Positions 41,971-52,039 are shown, counted from the first letter of the stretch. The stretch: DNA of 64,000 nt from Litorimonas sp964511495 (GCA_964511495.1 CAZEFT010000008.1:1-64000), one strand, 5' to 3'. Notes: generated from the sequence alone by a model not told the origin. Translations and numbers: made by a program.

Positions 41971-44115
41971 TTAGAAACGCCCGCTAATTGTGAAACGCGC
42001 ATTGAGCGGCGCTCCCACTGTGGCCTGATGTGTGCTGTGTGCGCTTGGGAAATATAGCGTGTCAGTCGCATTTTCTACATTGACCTGAAGCCGCAAAGCA
42101 TCCGTCACATCATAATAGGCGGCGGCATCAAACCGAGTATAAGAGGGCAATGTCGGGTGCGCGCCAGTGTCACCAATATCAAAATCAGTGATAAAGCTCT
42201 CATCCAGATAGGTCGCCCCAAAGCCCAGTCCGAACTGATCCGTTACTTGGTAAGTCGCCCAAAGGGAGGCCATATTCTCAGGTAATTCGCGCGGAATTTC
42301 TCGCCCTTGATCCGTTTCTCCGCTCAAATGCGTATATCCCGCATTAATATAAAGAGCTTCGGTGATTTGGCCCTGGAATTGAAATTCAAACCCTTCGACC
42401 TCCAAACCGCGGATTTCGAAATCTTCGCCCGTCACATCGTCGCGGTCTGCGCGGGTTTGATCATTTTGGAAATAGGCGGCAGTAAAGCTGAGACCCGGCA
42501 CAAAGTCCCATTTCACACCGGCTTCGAGATTTTCAAAAACATCCGGGTCAAGTAAAGAAGCGTCTTCGCTGATAGACGCAAATTGCTCGCCTGAACGCGG
42601 CAGGAAACTGCGGCTAAAGCTACCATAAACAGAAATATTTTCTTGCGGCTTATAGATCAAACCGGCACGGGGCGAAATTTCTTCATCCGTCCGTTCACGG
42701 CTGACACCGTTTTTAAGATCATCCACATCAAAATCGAACCGGTCGAAGCGCGCTCCCAAAACAAGGTCAAATTTATCGGATAAAGCCATCTCATTCTGAA
42801 TATAGGCTGAGAAAACCTTGATGTCGGCTTCGGTGTCGTCATTCAAATTACTGTTATCATTAAGCTGGAAGGTGACGGCGACGGGATCTCCGTCAAAATT
42901 CGTACCCGACAGACCCCGAAAATCCAAAGGGCGAGTCGCCAAGAAACGCTCCCGGTCGTTACCCGTTGTCCGGAAGTAAGGATTTAATCTGTCATTATTA
43001 TTGGCAGAATCGCTATATTCGACTCCGACCATAACGGTATGATCAATCGTGCCTGTCTCAAACTCACCAATAAGATTTCCGGAGAGGTTCAGATTCTGAC
43101 GTTGCGTGGTGTCGATATAACCATCTAATTGCACTGAATTTGTCGCGAGGATGTAATCCGACGCATATAAGTTCTGATATAATTTATCATAATCCGCATA
43201 TGAGGCATTAAAGACGCCTTTCAAATTCTCTGAGAAACGATGTGATAAATTGGCGCGGACAATATGGGCTTCCAATTCAGTCTTGTTAAAGTCCGGGTCG
43301 CCAAAGACGATATCCTTGAGCGCTTCAACAGGGAAGCCCGTCCCGTCATCATCTGTAGGAATGCCGCGATCAATAAAGCGTTCATGGTCCGCATATTCAT
43401 AGGAGAGATCTAATGTCGTTTCGGGGCTCAGCTCAAATTTGACGGTTGGATTAATACCGATTCGCTCGCCATCATAAAAATCACGGTGATTGTTCAGGTT
43501 TTCGTAAAAAGCATTGACGCGGAAGGCACTATGCTCACCTGTTGCAATATTGCTGTCCAATTGAACATCAAATTCGCCAAAAGTATTGACGCTGGCCTTA
43601 TAGCCCGTGAAGTTTTCGCCGATTTGGCCTTTCTTCGTGACACGGTTCAAAATACCGCCTGTGCCGCCGCGCCCAAAGAGCAGGGCGTTGGGGCCACGCA
43701 AAATTTCAACCTGTTCCAGATTGTAAAGCGGGCGATAATATTGAACATCATCGCGCACACCATCAATAAAGAAATCCGCTGTAGAGCGAACACCCCGAAA
43801 GACGATAGCGTCCCTATGACCTTCCCCTTGCGATGAATTGACGCCGGGTGTGTAATCAATAATGTCACCAATACTGGTAAACCCTTGGGCCGTGATTTGG
43901 TCGGCCGTGATGATAGACAGGCTTTGTGGGACATCAATAATCGGAGTAGGTGTCTTCAGAGCGCTGACCTGATCTGAATAAAGATATTGTCCTTGTGTGA
44001 TTATCTCATCGACAGTCTTGTCGGTATTGGAAGATGTGTTTTGTGCCAGAGACGCTGTGCTTATTGACGCTATCAGGACAGATGCGCAGGCACTTAAGGC
44101 GAGTTGATGTTTCAT
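41971..44115 (-). CDS. TonB-dependent siderophore receptor
   Basis: This outer-membrane receptor imports ferric siderophores with energy from TonB. I choose the start at 44115 (MKHQLALSAC), which gives a proper signal peptide ending ASLA and 714 residues; the longer frame has no purpose. The plug domain is clear (DVPQSLSIITADQI, VNSSQGEGHRDAIVFRG, NLEQVEILRGPNALLFGRG), followed by a 22-strand barrel ending in Phe (ARFTISGRF). The pattern matches the TIGR01783 siderophore class. A Fur-like box lies 53 bases upstream. No siderophore biosynthesis or ABC genes are nearby. Confidence 0.95.
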   Translation of the reverse strand: MKHQLALSACASVLIASISTASLAQNTSSNTDKTVDEIITQGQYLYSDQVSALKTPTPIIDVPQSLSIITADQITAQGFTSIGDIIDYTPGVNSSQGEGHRDAIVFRGVRSTADFFIDGVRDDVQYYRPLYNLEQVEILRGPNALLFGRGGTGGILNRVTKKGQIGENFTGYKASVNTFGEFDVQLDSNIATGEHSAFRVNAFYENLNNHRDFYDGERIGINPTVKFELSPETTLDLSYEYADHERFIDRGIPTDDDGTGFPVEALKDIVFGDPDFNKTELEAHIVRANLSHRFSENLKGVFNASYADYDKLYQNLYASDYILATNSVQLDGYIDTTQRQNLNLSGNLIGEFETGTIDHTVMVGVEYSDSANNNDRLNPYFRTTGNDRERFLATRPLDFRGLSGTNFDGDPVAVTFQLNDNSNLNDDTEADIKVFSAYIQNEMALSDKFDLVLGARFDRFDFDVDDLKNGVSRERTDEEISPRAGLIYKPQENISVYGSFSRSFLPRSGEQFASISEDASLLDPDVFENLEAGVKWDFVPGLSFTAAYFQNDQTRADRDDVTGEDFEIRGLEVEGFEFQFQGQITEALYINAGYTHLSGETDQGREIPRELPENMASLWATYQVTDQFGLGFGATYLDESFITDFDIGDTGAHPTLPSYTRFDAAAYYDVTDALRLQVNVENATDTLYFPSAHSTHQATVGAPLNARFTISGRF

Positions 44116-44167
44116 GATGACCCTTCTTTTCCCGTCTGATTGCGGGGATGTTTCGAAAAGGGCTATA

Positions 44168-44186
44168 TTGAGAATGATTTGCAAAT
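44168..44186 (-). promoter_or_regulatory. Fur-like box upstream of TonB receptor
   Basis: TTGAGAATGATTTGCAAAT resembles the Fur box (GATAATGATAATCATTATC) in the GAGAATGAT half, and lies where a promoter operator for the receptor is expected. Iron repression is the usual control of such receptors; the site assignment is inference. Confidence 0.4.
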
Positions 44187-44250
44187 ACAATAGAAAATGC
44201 AACTAATTCGCATTTTTATTTGTTTGTATCCATGAGTCCATTCGCGTGAC

Positions 44251-44376
44251 GAGTCCATCCGAACGCGGCACTGCGTAGTGGGGTTAGTGAGGATGCTCTC
44301 TCCGCACCATGCCAAACTTAGCAACAGCAGGAGATAGATTGCCGTAACAAGCACGGCAATGACGGGGGAGGTGGGG
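44251..44376 (-). repeat. Dispersed palindromic intergenic repeat, copy 2
   Basis: On the minus strand this segment matches the first 222 bases of the window: CACCTCCCCCGTCATTGCCG, then GCATCCTCACTAACCCC and GCGTTCGGATGG. The palindromic arms are 44338-44345 and 44353-44360. The tail unit occurs once here, twice in copy 1. It lies upstream of the TonB receptor. Confidence 0.75.
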
Positions 44377-44969
44377 TGGTTTGTGTTATGTCTTCATATC
44401 GCTCACTTTGTCCGTCATTGCTTTCGATGTTTTCTTTCTTCGTTTCTCTCGTCTGCTTCGTTCGTTTGTTTCGTTTCTTATTTTACTTCGGAAAAAAGTG
44501 GGCGTCTGCGGGGTTGTGAGGATGTTGGCGGTAAACCACGGATAGCTAAAAGGTGTTTTCACATCCGCACAAAGTGCGAGTGTCTCATTGATTGACCGAG
44601 ACCCGTAAGGTCTCGGCGCTTCGTTAAATTGATGCATCGCATCAATTTCGAGGCACTCAGCGCCCCCGCAGTGACATGTTTTTTCCGACAACGGCCAAGA
44701 GACCTCCCGTTACAGGACGTTAATAGCACTCGTTGAGCTGCCTACTGACCAAGAAGCCGTTACACTCCTTGCCTTTTAACAACGCATGTCATCTTTCACG
44801 CCAATCCAACGTACGATTAGGCCCGTCGTGAAGAACAAGCCTAATATACCCTAAGGTCACAGACCGTGGATCATTCTCTTGATTTTAGAGGTAAGGAATT
44901 GAAACCGCTACTTTCCTTAAAACGCTAAGTGCGGATCATTATATTTGGGGGCTTAGCCGACATTCGTAA
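44377..44969. other. Gene-free, hairpin-rich intergenic stretch
   Basis: About 590 bases without a supported gene. A partial copy of the repeat tail occurs at 44509-44525. Two perfect inverted repeats stand side by side: CCGAGACC/GGTCTCGG (44596-44616) and AAATTGATGC/GCATCAATTT (44626-44648). A T-rich, Lys/Arg-coding reading frame on the minus strand (44386-44691) looks like noise. The remainder shows nothing recognisable. Confidence 0.6.
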
Positions 44970-46277
44970 TTATTTGTCAGCAACTAGATCAAACCCTTGC
45001 TTAACCCGCAACTGGATTTTGTCTGCACAGGAAAAGTCCTGTGTTGGATTGCAACTAAGCGCTAAAAAACTAGCTTCAAATCCAGGAGAGAGAGCGCCTA
45101 TCGCTCGTTCGGGGAAAATCGCGACACTGGGCGTCTTAATCAAAGTTTCAAATGTCTTTGCGTCATCCATGACTCCGAGCGATAAAACATTCTTTGCCTC
45201 GTCAAGCCCAGTGAACTGATATCGATCTGATCCAAGGGCAATCGTAACTCCAGCATCGATTAGCTTTTTTAAGTTAGCTGCTTGCACAGCTCGAGTCCTC
45301 TCAAGCGCTTCAGGCTGCTTATCCAAAACGTCTGTTGCAACTGACGTCGTCGGGATAACGATTGTGCCTTGTCGCGCTGTCTTCTTCGCGAGCTCCTCAG
45401 TAATGTCAAATGCGGCAGAGTTCTTTTCAATAACAGAGGCACGAAGGTATGTAGGTGGCATGTGCGCAAGCATATCGGCACCCGCGTCGACTGCGAGCTC
45501 CATATCAGAGGGCAAATAGACGTGGACGGCGGTTCTGAGATCGGCCTCCTTGGCTTTAGCCACAGCCGCGCGGAAAACCTCTCGGGACAAACCATAGGCT
45601 CGTTCACTATATTCTTGATCAACATCGAGCAGATACAGTTTAATCACATCGGGGTTGGTAGCCATCACTTCGGGCCACTTTGCATCCAGTGCTTCAATGT
45701 TCGGAATATCGTAAAATATGTCTCCTTCGAGTTTCTCTGGATCGAGTCGATACATGCCCGCCAAAGAGCGATAAAGCTCTTCAGGATGCCCTTCATCAAT
45801 CGATAGGCCTGCGTGAGACCAAGCGATATCAACAGTGTCTGCGGTTTCCCAAGCTGCGCTCGCCCAGCGGTCAATGCTATTCACACTATTGAGATTGAGC
45901 ATATAGAATACGCCATCTTCAATATATTGTTTCGCTACATTTGAGGTCCAAGGCCCGTCGAGATTATGATTATGGGCTTCTCCATAAGGGGGGACAATAT
46001 ATTGATCAGCTAAATCTACGACCGTTGCATCTTCCGGACAGTTAGCTTGGAATATGCCCTCGACGGCACATTTTTCGACGCGCGCAAACGCGCCATTTTG
46101 ATACCATTTCCCGTTAATGTAACGTGTAGTCGGCGCCGCAGGATTTATACGTGCAGCCAAGTTTTTTAGTCTGTCTGTATCAGGCGCACCTTTGGGTTGG
46201 TCACTAGTAGCAGCGGAACACCCGACCAATAACGGTAGTGTCACGATAAGATGTTTCCACATAAACTTGTTCCTCAT
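44970..46277 (-). CDS. Amidohydrolase, predicted lipoprotein
   Basis: The protein fits the metal-dependent amidohydrolase superfamily: HxH in PPYGEAHNHNLDGPW, a His in LRTAVHVYLPSD, a second in DMLAHMPP, and the late Asp in IALGSDRYQFTG. I favour the start at 46277 (MRNKFMWKHL), giving a lipobox LLVGCSAA; the longer frame adds ten residues of no apparent use. It would act in the periplasm or at a membrane. Substrate unknown (imidazolonepropionase/prolidase-like members are related). It is followed upstream by a small membrane-protein gene on the same strand. Confidence 0.8.
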   Translation of the reverse strand: MRNKFMWKHLIVTLPLLVGCSAATSDQPKGAPDTDRLKNLAARINPAAPTTRYINGKWYQNGAFARVEKCAVEGIFQANCPEDATVVDLADQYIVPPYGEAHNHNLDGPWTSNVAKQYIEDGVFYMLNLNSVNSIDRWASAAWETADTVDIAWSHAGLSIDEGHPEELYRSLAGMYRLDPEKLEGDIFYDIPNIEALDAKWPEVMATNPDVIKLYLLDVDQEYSERAYGLSREVFRAAVAKAKEADLRTAVHVYLPSDMELAVDAGADMLAHMPPTYLRASVIEKNSAAFDITEELAKKTARQGTIVIPTTSVATDVLDKQPEALERTRAVQAANLKKLIDAGVTIALGSDRYQFTGLDEAKNVLSLGVMDDAKTFETLIKTPSVAIFPERAIGALSPGFEASFLALSCNPTQDFSCADKIQLRVKQGFDLVADK

Positions 46278-46338
46278 GCTCTTTTCGTAGGTGTCTATAC
46301 CCGCCAAAAAAGGGGCGGCCCCAAACTACAATATTATT

Positions 46339-46935
46339 CTAGTATGGCCTCGCTTCTGTTTCTTTTAACCAACTTACAGGAGCGTCTTCTTCGATCAAAA
46401 CTGCAATGGCTTGAAGGGCCGCATCTTCTCCATAAAGTAAATCAGAAAATGCGAAAGGCATGATTTCCAGAAAATCATTTTGCCTCAAAGACAATGACAG
46501 TTTGTACCGATTGCTGGTTTCCGAAACGGCGGATAGTTTTGTATAAGCTTCTGCAAATTGCGCGGAATATTCTGGATCTAATTTTGCAAAGACTCCTGCA
46601 CTGAGAGCTGTTTGATACGCCGCTGTAGAGGTTTCGGCGGTGCCAAAGCCGTAATAATTTAACTCTGGAACAGTCTCAGATTTCCTGCTGGCTTCGCGGG
46701 CATCAATGAGGTCAGGCAATAACTCCAGATGATACTTTCGCGAGGCCTCCACTGATTTAAAATTCCGAGAAAGCTCATCCATCATAACAGAAACGCTTTT
46801 CTCTACAAATTGCGCTTCCTTTTTATTGCTTTGTAACCCGCTTAACCAGAGGCCCAATAAAACACCAAAAACAATTGTGGCGATTTCTAAAAGAAGGCGA
46901 GGGATTCTAAGCTTTGATGCCTTTTGCTTTGTCAT
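46339..46935 (-). CDS. Small membrane-anchored protein, unknown
   Basis: I do not recognise this 198-residue protein. A basic N-terminus leads into one hydrophobic segment (about residues 14-33, LLEIATIVFGVLLGLWLSGL), then a mainly helical soluble part rich in Ser, Ala and Glu (periplasmic by the positive-inside rule). It resembles the small proteins beginning RLLLEIxxIVxGVLLGL that I know only as hypothetical proteins of marine bacteria. It is 61 bases upstream of the amidohydrolase, same strand. Confidence 0.7.
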   Translation of the reverse strand: MTKQKASKLRIPRLLLEIATIVFGVLLGLWLSGLQSNKKEAQFVEKSVSVMMDELSRNFKSVEASRKYHLELLPDLIDAREASRKSETVPELNYYGFGTAETSTAAYQTALSAGVFAKLDPEYSAQFAEAYTKLSAVSETSNRYKLSLSLRQNDFLEIMPFAFSDLLYGEDAALQAIAVLIEEDAPVSWLKETEARPY

Positions 46936-47375
46936 AGTTCCCGCTTAGAAGGTTTAATTTGCTCTTAGTATTTAGCATAAAGCATGAACACGTGTAGCCT
47001 AAAATATGGTTGGCATGTCTCCTTTGAGGATAAACCACCCAACACCCTTGCGTGACAAATAATGCGGATCATCCCATCCGTGAGACGTGATAAGGTCTGC
47101 ACAAAGAGAATGCGCGGATGCTAGCGCGCTATTGAACTAACCTCACTCTGCATTGCCATTTCGGATCAGACCAATTGCTCTGAATCATGGCGAGCACGGC
47201 AATGACGGAGATGAGGTTCTCAATATGAGTCTGTTCTCGCTCACACTGTTTCACAGTCTCGCATTTAAATGAACTCCATCTCCGTTTCACGCTTTATGGA
47301 TTAACGGCATGAAGTGGAACATCAGGATAAAATAGCGATGTTTTTTTCATTCACCGTGAGCCATATTCTTCCATA
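46936..47375. other. Gene-free intergenic stretch with degenerate repeat copy
   Basis: 440 bases without a supported gene. Bases 47192-47216 match the outer arm of the dispersed repeat (CCTCATCTCCGTCATTGCCG on the minus strand), and ATTGCC near 47152 may be the partner arm; this looks like a third, degenerate copy. The rest shows nothing I can name. Confidence 0.5.
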
Positions 47376-48161
47376 TCATTCCCTCTTAGGGGATGCGGCT
47401 GAGCCCGCTAAGAGGCCGCCATCAATATTCATTTCTGTTCCTGTGATATAGGCGGCTTCGTCCGAGGCGAGTAGGGCGGCGAGGGCGGCGACTTCTTCGG
47501 GTTCACCGAACCGTTTAACGGGCGTGTCGGCCACACAGGCCGCCATACGGGCCTCTCTATCCGGTCCATTGCCCAACATAGGTTCCCACATGGGTGTCAA
47601 AATGGCGGCGGGGTGAATGGAGTTACAGCGAATATTCAACCCTTGTTCGGCACAATAAAGCGCCACGGTCTTGGTGTGATTGCGAATGGCGGCTTTGGAG
47701 GCCGCATAGGCTGCCGCTTGGGGAATGCCGACCAGTCCGGAGCGTGAGGAGATGTTGATAATGGATCCGGCCCCTTTTGGGCGCATGGCTTTAATGGCGT
47801 AGCGGCATCCCAAAAATGTCCCGTCGAGATTAACCCGATGGATGCGTCGCCAATCTGCGAGGCTGGTCTGTTCGGGGTCTTGCGGTGCGAGGCTGTCTTC
47901 AAAACCCGTAATCCCCGCATTATTGACGAGCACATCTATGGCTGGCCATTGCTTTGCCAAAGCGTCCCAATGGCTTTCTTGTTCGACGTCAAGTTCAAGA
48001 GCGAGGCCGCCCACATCTTGTGCCGTCTTTTTAACGGCGTCACCCTGTTTATCCGTCAGGATAACCGTGGCGCCTTCTTCGAGGAATCGTTCGGCAATGG
48101 CTTTGCCAATACCGCGTGCAGCCCCTGTGATGACACAGGTCTTATTGTTTAAGCGTTTCAT
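47376..48161 (-). CDS. Short-chain dehydrogenase/reductase
   Basis: SDR enzymes carry out NAD(P)-dependent oxidoreduction. The 261-residue protein has the cofactor motif TGAARGIG (13-20), NNAG, the catalytic Ser in INISSRSGLVG, and YAASK for Tyr and Lys. Asp37 of the ILTDKQ segment after strand 2 favours NAD(H) over NADP(H). It is of classical SDR length. The substrate cannot be told, though similarity to 3-alpha/3-beta-hydroxysteroid and cyclopentanol dehydrogenases is plausible. It stands alone, with 266 bases of gene-free DNA upstream. Confidence 0.92.
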   Translation of the reverse strand: MKRLNNKTCVITGAARGIGKAIAERFLEEGATVILTDKQGDAVKKTAQDVGGLALELDVEQESHWDALAKQWPAIDVLVNNAGITGFEDSLAPQDPEQTSLADWRRIHRVNLDGTFLGCRYAIKAMRPKGAGSIINISSRSGLVGIPQAAAYAASKAAIRNHTKTVALYCAEQGLNIRCNSIHPAAILTPMWEPMLGNGPDREARMAACVADTPVKRFGEPEEVAALAALLASDEAAYITGTEMNIDGGLLAGSAASPKRE

Positions 48162-48427
48162 AATATATCCGAGGTTGTCATGTTGAACGCGCTTTATCCT
48201 CTAAGGTGCTTTGACCTGTGAGACTTGACGCGGATAGAAATCGATAAGGGTTCGATTTATCTGTTCATGACCTTATGCCGTTTCAGGCACTCCTCTTTAT
48301 GAGGGGAGAATAGCGGATGCCCCAGATGGATGCAATGGTGCAATTATTGACGCCTTGAACGACATCAAAATCACGAAACACATAGTGTGACATCCCTCAA
48401 GACATTTGGGGAATGAGACTTAAATCC

Positions 48428-50815
48428 CTATGCTCTTAAGCGCCCGCCGACTTTCATCACAGCCGAAATCACTTTTTCGCTGATCGCCTCAATGTCTTTA
48501 TCCGTTAATGTGGCGTCTTTTGGAGACAGGGTGACTTCGATGGCCAAGGATTTATGACCGTCTTCGACCCCTTGTCCCTGATAGACATCGAATAAGCGCA
48601 CGTCAGAGATCAGCGCTTTATCCGCGCCTTTGGCGGCTCTCAACACGTCTTGCGCCGATTTCCCTTCGGGGAGGATAAAGGCGAAATCACGGGTGACCGG
48701 CATGAAATCCGAGAGCGCTAAGGCGGCTTTAGCTTTGGACGCAGATTTCTTGCGTGGCGCAGGCAGTGCTTCGGGCCAGACTTCAAATGCGACGACGCGA
48801 CCCTCAATCCCCATGGCTTTCAACACGCGGGGGTGTAATTCACCAAAGCTGGCCAAAACATTTTTCGGCCCCATGCGAAGCGAGGCCGAGCGCCCCGGAT
48901 GCCAATAATCGCCCACGGCCTCAAAGAGTTGCAGGTTTTGTGTATTCGCGCCCATCGCCTCCAGAGCGCAGAGCGTATCGGCTTTGGCAGTCAGAGCGGT
49001 GATCTCTTCGGCACCGTTCCAATGGCGTGGGGTTTCCGCGCGGCGCATACCGGCCAAGCATAGTCTTTGATCGTCCGGATTTTGCCCGGCAAAGACAGGG
49101 CCTAATTCAAACAAGGCGGCGCCGGGATAACCCTTATCGGCATTGCGCTGGCCCGCCAAAAGCAGGTGAATGAGCGCAGAGGGCCGCATCGTGTTAAGGT
49201 CACTTGAGATTGGATTATCGACGCGCAGGCTCGGATCAGTTCCGCCAAAGAGGGCGGCATGTTCATCCAAAGCGAATGACCATGTGACGGCCTCGGATAG
49301 GCCGTTCAGAGCCAAGGCGCGGCGAGCCAAACGGGTGCGGTTTTGCGTCAATGTGGCCGTGGGTTCGCGACGACCGGGCAAGGGCGGCAGGCTGACGGCT
49401 TCCAGATTATGGAAACCGTGAATCCGCGCGATTTCTTCGACGAGGTCTGCGCCTTCGGAACAATCCCGACGGAAGCTTGGCACAGTAACGCTCCAGAGCG
49501 GGCCACGTTCGACCGAGAAGCCCAGATCAATGAGGATTGTTTCCATCACGCCCTCAGACAAAGTCAAACCCGTCAGGCGGTTGACCAACATAGGGTCAAA
49601 TTCAATCGGGGCGGGGGCCGCGGGAATATTACCTGCGACAGTGATGTCGCTGGCTTCACCGCCACAAATTTCCAGAACCATTTGCGTGGCCAGTTCGACA
49701 CCGTCCATTAGGCTGCCCGTATCGACACCGCGCTCAAAACGGTATTTTGCATCTGAATTTACGCCCAGACGTTTGGCCGAGCGGCGAATGGTCAGCGGGT
49801 CAAAATACGCGGACTCGATGAGGATGTCCGTAGTGTCACTTTCACATCCGCTGGACGTGCCGCCGACAATACCGCCAAGGCCCAAGACGCCCTTTTCATC
49901 GGCGATAACGACATCATCATGCGTGGCCGTATAGGTTTTGTCGTCTAACGCCTCAAAGGCTTCGTCTTCACCGCGACGCACAATGATTGCGCCATTGAGC
50001 TTTGCTAGATCATAAAAATGCAAAGGCCGCGCGCGGTCATAGGTAATATAATTTGTAATATCGACGAGAGCGGAAATGGGCCGCAATCCAATGGCTTTTA
50101 ATTGGTCTTGTAACCATTGCGGTGACGGTCCGTTTTTGACACCGCGAATGACGCGACCGGCAAAGGCCGGGCAGCCTTCTTTATCTTCAATCCGAATAGG
50201 CTGAGGGTTATCGAATTTAACTTCGGCTGTGGGGATGTCGGGGGTGATAAGCGTGCCCAGTCCGACAGCGGCCAAATCACGGGCAATGGAGTTGACGCCA
50301 AGCCAATCCGGACGGTTGGGGGTCACTTCGAAATCAATAACGGGATCATCCAGATCGAGCGCCTCGGCCAGTGGTACACCCATTTGAAGGGTTTGCGGCA
50401 AATCCATAATGCCGTCATCTTCATCATCAATTTCAAGCTCTTTGCCGGAACACATCATGCCCGAGGATTCAATGCCGCGAATTTTGCGGGGCTTTTTATC
50501 GAGAGAGAAATCCAGGCCGGGGATGTAAGCACCAAGAGGGGCATAGGCGACCGTCATATCCGCGCGCGCATTGGGGGCTCCGCAGACAATCTGCTTCACA
50601 CCGTCACGGGTTTCAACCGTGCAGACTTTAAGCTTATCCGCATCGGGATGTTTTTCGGCCGTCAGGACTTTGGCGACGGAAAAGGCTTTTAACGTCTCAG
50701 CCGGATTTTCAACCTCTTCGACTTCCAGTCCGGCAAGCGTCATCGCCTCAACGACTTGCTCAATCCTTGCGTCTGTTTCGAGATGTTTTTTCAACCATGA
50801 GAGAGTGAATTTCAT
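48428..50815 (-). CDS. pheT: Phenylalanyl-tRNA synthetase beta subunit PheT
   Basis: PheT, with PheS, charges tRNA-Phe. The 795-residue protein has the N-terminal tRNA-binding OB domain (about 40-150: SVAKVLTAEKHPDADKLKV), the B3/B4 editing region, the B5 domain and the core, and the C-terminal FDX-ACB anticodon-binding domain (SDFMPVTRDFAFILPEGKS). It directly overlaps the pheS stop by one base. No rplT/rpmI genes lie upstream, unlike E. coli. Confidence 0.98.
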   Translation of the reverse strand: MKFTLSWLKKHLETDARIEQVVEAMTLAGLEVEEVENPAETLKAFSVAKVLTAEKHPDADKLKVCTVETRDGVKQIVCGAPNARADMTVAYAPLGAYIPGLDFSLDKKPRKIRGIESSGMMCSGKELEIDDEDDGIMDLPQTLQMGVPLAEALDLDDPVIDFEVTPNRPDWLGVNSIARDLAAVGLGTLITPDIPTAEVKFDNPQPIRIEDKEGCPAFAGRVIRGVKNGPSPQWLQDQLKAIGLRPISALVDITNYITYDRARPLHFYDLAKLNGAIIVRRGEDEAFEALDDKTYTATHDDVVIADEKGVLGLGGIVGGTSSGCESDTTDILIESAYFDPLTIRRSAKRLGVNSDAKYRFERGVDTGSLMDGVELATQMVLEICGGEASDITVAGNIPAAPAPIEFDPMLVNRLTGLTLSEGVMETILIDLGFSVERGPLWSVTVPSFRRDCSEGADLVEEIARIHGFHNLEAVSLPPLPGRREPTATLTQNRTRLARRALALNGLSEAVTWSFALDEHAALFGGTDPSLRVDNPISSDLNTMRPSALIHLLLAGQRNADKGYPGAALFELGPVFAGQNPDDQRLCLAGMRRAETPRHWNGAEEITALTAKADTLCALEAMGANTQNLQLFEAVGDYWHPGRSASLRMGPKNVLASFGELHPRVLKAMGIEGRVVAFEVWPEALPAPRKKSASKAKAALALSDFMPVTRDFAFILPEGKSAQDVLRAAKGADKALISDVRLFDVYQGQGVEDGHKSLAIEVTLSPKDATLTDKDIEAISEKVISAVMKVGGRLRA

Positions 50816-51897
50816 TATGAAAGCCCCGTTGCGAGGTTGGCTTGTAAGAGCGGGTCAAAGCCGTAATGGCCTAACCAGCGTGTGTCAGCGGCGAACATAT
50901 CGCGCAGGTCGGGCATGCCGTATTTCAACATGGCCAGACGATCCACACCCATGCCAAAGGCGAAGCCTTGATAGTCTTCGGGGTCAAGGCCGCAGGCGCG
51001 CAACACATTGGGATGCACCATGCCGCAGCCGAGAATTTCCATCCAGCTTTCGCCCTGACCGATTTTAATCGCTGCGCCGTCACGCTCATATCGCACATCC
51101 ATCTCGGCGCTCGGCTCTGTGAAGGGGAAATGATGCGGGCGGAATTGTACATCGACATCGGTTTCAAAAAATGCACTGACGAAATCCATCAAGACGCCTT
51201 TCAGGTGTCCCATGTGAATACCCTTATCAATCACCAAGCCCTCAACCTGATGGAACATCGGCGTGTGGGTTTGGTCGCTATCACATCGGTATGTGCGCCC
51301 GGGCGCAATGATGCGAATGGGGGGCTTCTGATTGATCATAGTGCGAATTTGCACAGGGGATGTATGAGTACGCAGGACTTTCTTTTCGTCTTCACCCTCA
51401 ATCGCACTCATGAAAAACGTATCATGCATATCGCGCGCAGGATGACCGGGCGGAAAATTCAGTGCCGTGAAGTTATGAAAATCATCTTCGATGTCCGGCC
51501 CTTCGGCGACAGAAAACCCCATATCAGAGAAGATAACGGCCATCTCTTCCATGACTTGCGGCACGGGGTGGAGCGAGCCTTTAGCATGGGGCAGAGGCAG
51601 CGACATATCCAAAGTTTCAGAGGCCAGAGCCGCCTCTAATGCGGCGTCTTCCAAGGCAGATTTTTTCGCTTCAACCAAGCCGTTCAGAGCGTTTTTCAGA
51701 CCGTTAAGCGCCGGGCCCATCACCTTTTTTTCATCCACGCTCATCTTACCGAGCTCGCGCATTTTCAGGCTGACTTCGCCCTTCTTGCCGAGCGCTTCAA
51801 CACGTATGGCATCCAAAGCGGCGAGGTCTTCAGCCTCGGCAATCCGTTCGGAAAATTTGGATTTTAAATTGTCAATATCAGACATTATATCAGCCAT
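50815..51897 (-). CDS. pheS: Phenylalanyl-tRNA synthetase alpha subunit PheS
   Basis: PheS holds the class II catalytic site. The 360-residue protein has an N-terminal coiled coil (1-95), motif 2 around FHQVEGLVIDKG, and motif 3 GFAFGMGVDRLAMLKYG. The start could be 51897 (MADIMSDI) or 51885 (MSDIDNL); the latter resembles typical PheS starts, but neither has a strong Shine-Dalgarno sequence. The pheS-pheT pair is co-translated. Confidence 0.97.
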   Translation of the reverse strand: MADIMSDIDNLKSKFSERIAEAEDLAALDAIRVEALGKKGEVSLKMRELGKMSVDEKKVMGPALNGLKNALNGLVEAKKSALEDAALEAALASETLDMSLPLPHAKGSLHPVPQVMEEMAVIFSDMGFSVAEGPDIEDDFHNFTALNFPPGHPARDMHDTFFMSAIEGEDEKKVLRTHTSPVQIRTMINQKPPIRIIAPGRTYRCDSDQTHTPMFHQVEGLVIDKGIHMGHLKGVLMDFVSAFFETDVDVQFRPHHFPFTEPSAEMDVRYERDGAAIKIGQGESWMEILGCGMVHPNVLRACGLDPEDYQGFAFGMGVDRLAMLKYGMPDLRDMFAADTRWLGHYGFDPLLQANLATGLS

Positions 51898-52039
51898 GGC
51901 GGCGGGTCTTTCGGTCTCAAACTTAAGCGGTATTTATACTACGAATTGCCGCGCGTTTTGACGATTTATCGGGACTGCGTCAACCTCATCCTTACAGAGG
52001 GACTGTCCGACGTATATTCTATAGAGGTTGAGAAGATGA

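Noticed and set aside
44386..44691. 101-residue minus-strand frame in the gap upstream of the TonB receptor
   Set aside because: Low-complexity Lys/Arg/Thr composition, contains repeat-derived sequence and hairpins, no Shine-Dalgarno sequence.
50571..51068. 165-residue plus-strand frame across the pheS/pheT junction
   Set aside because: Antisense to both synthetase genes and without any domain character.
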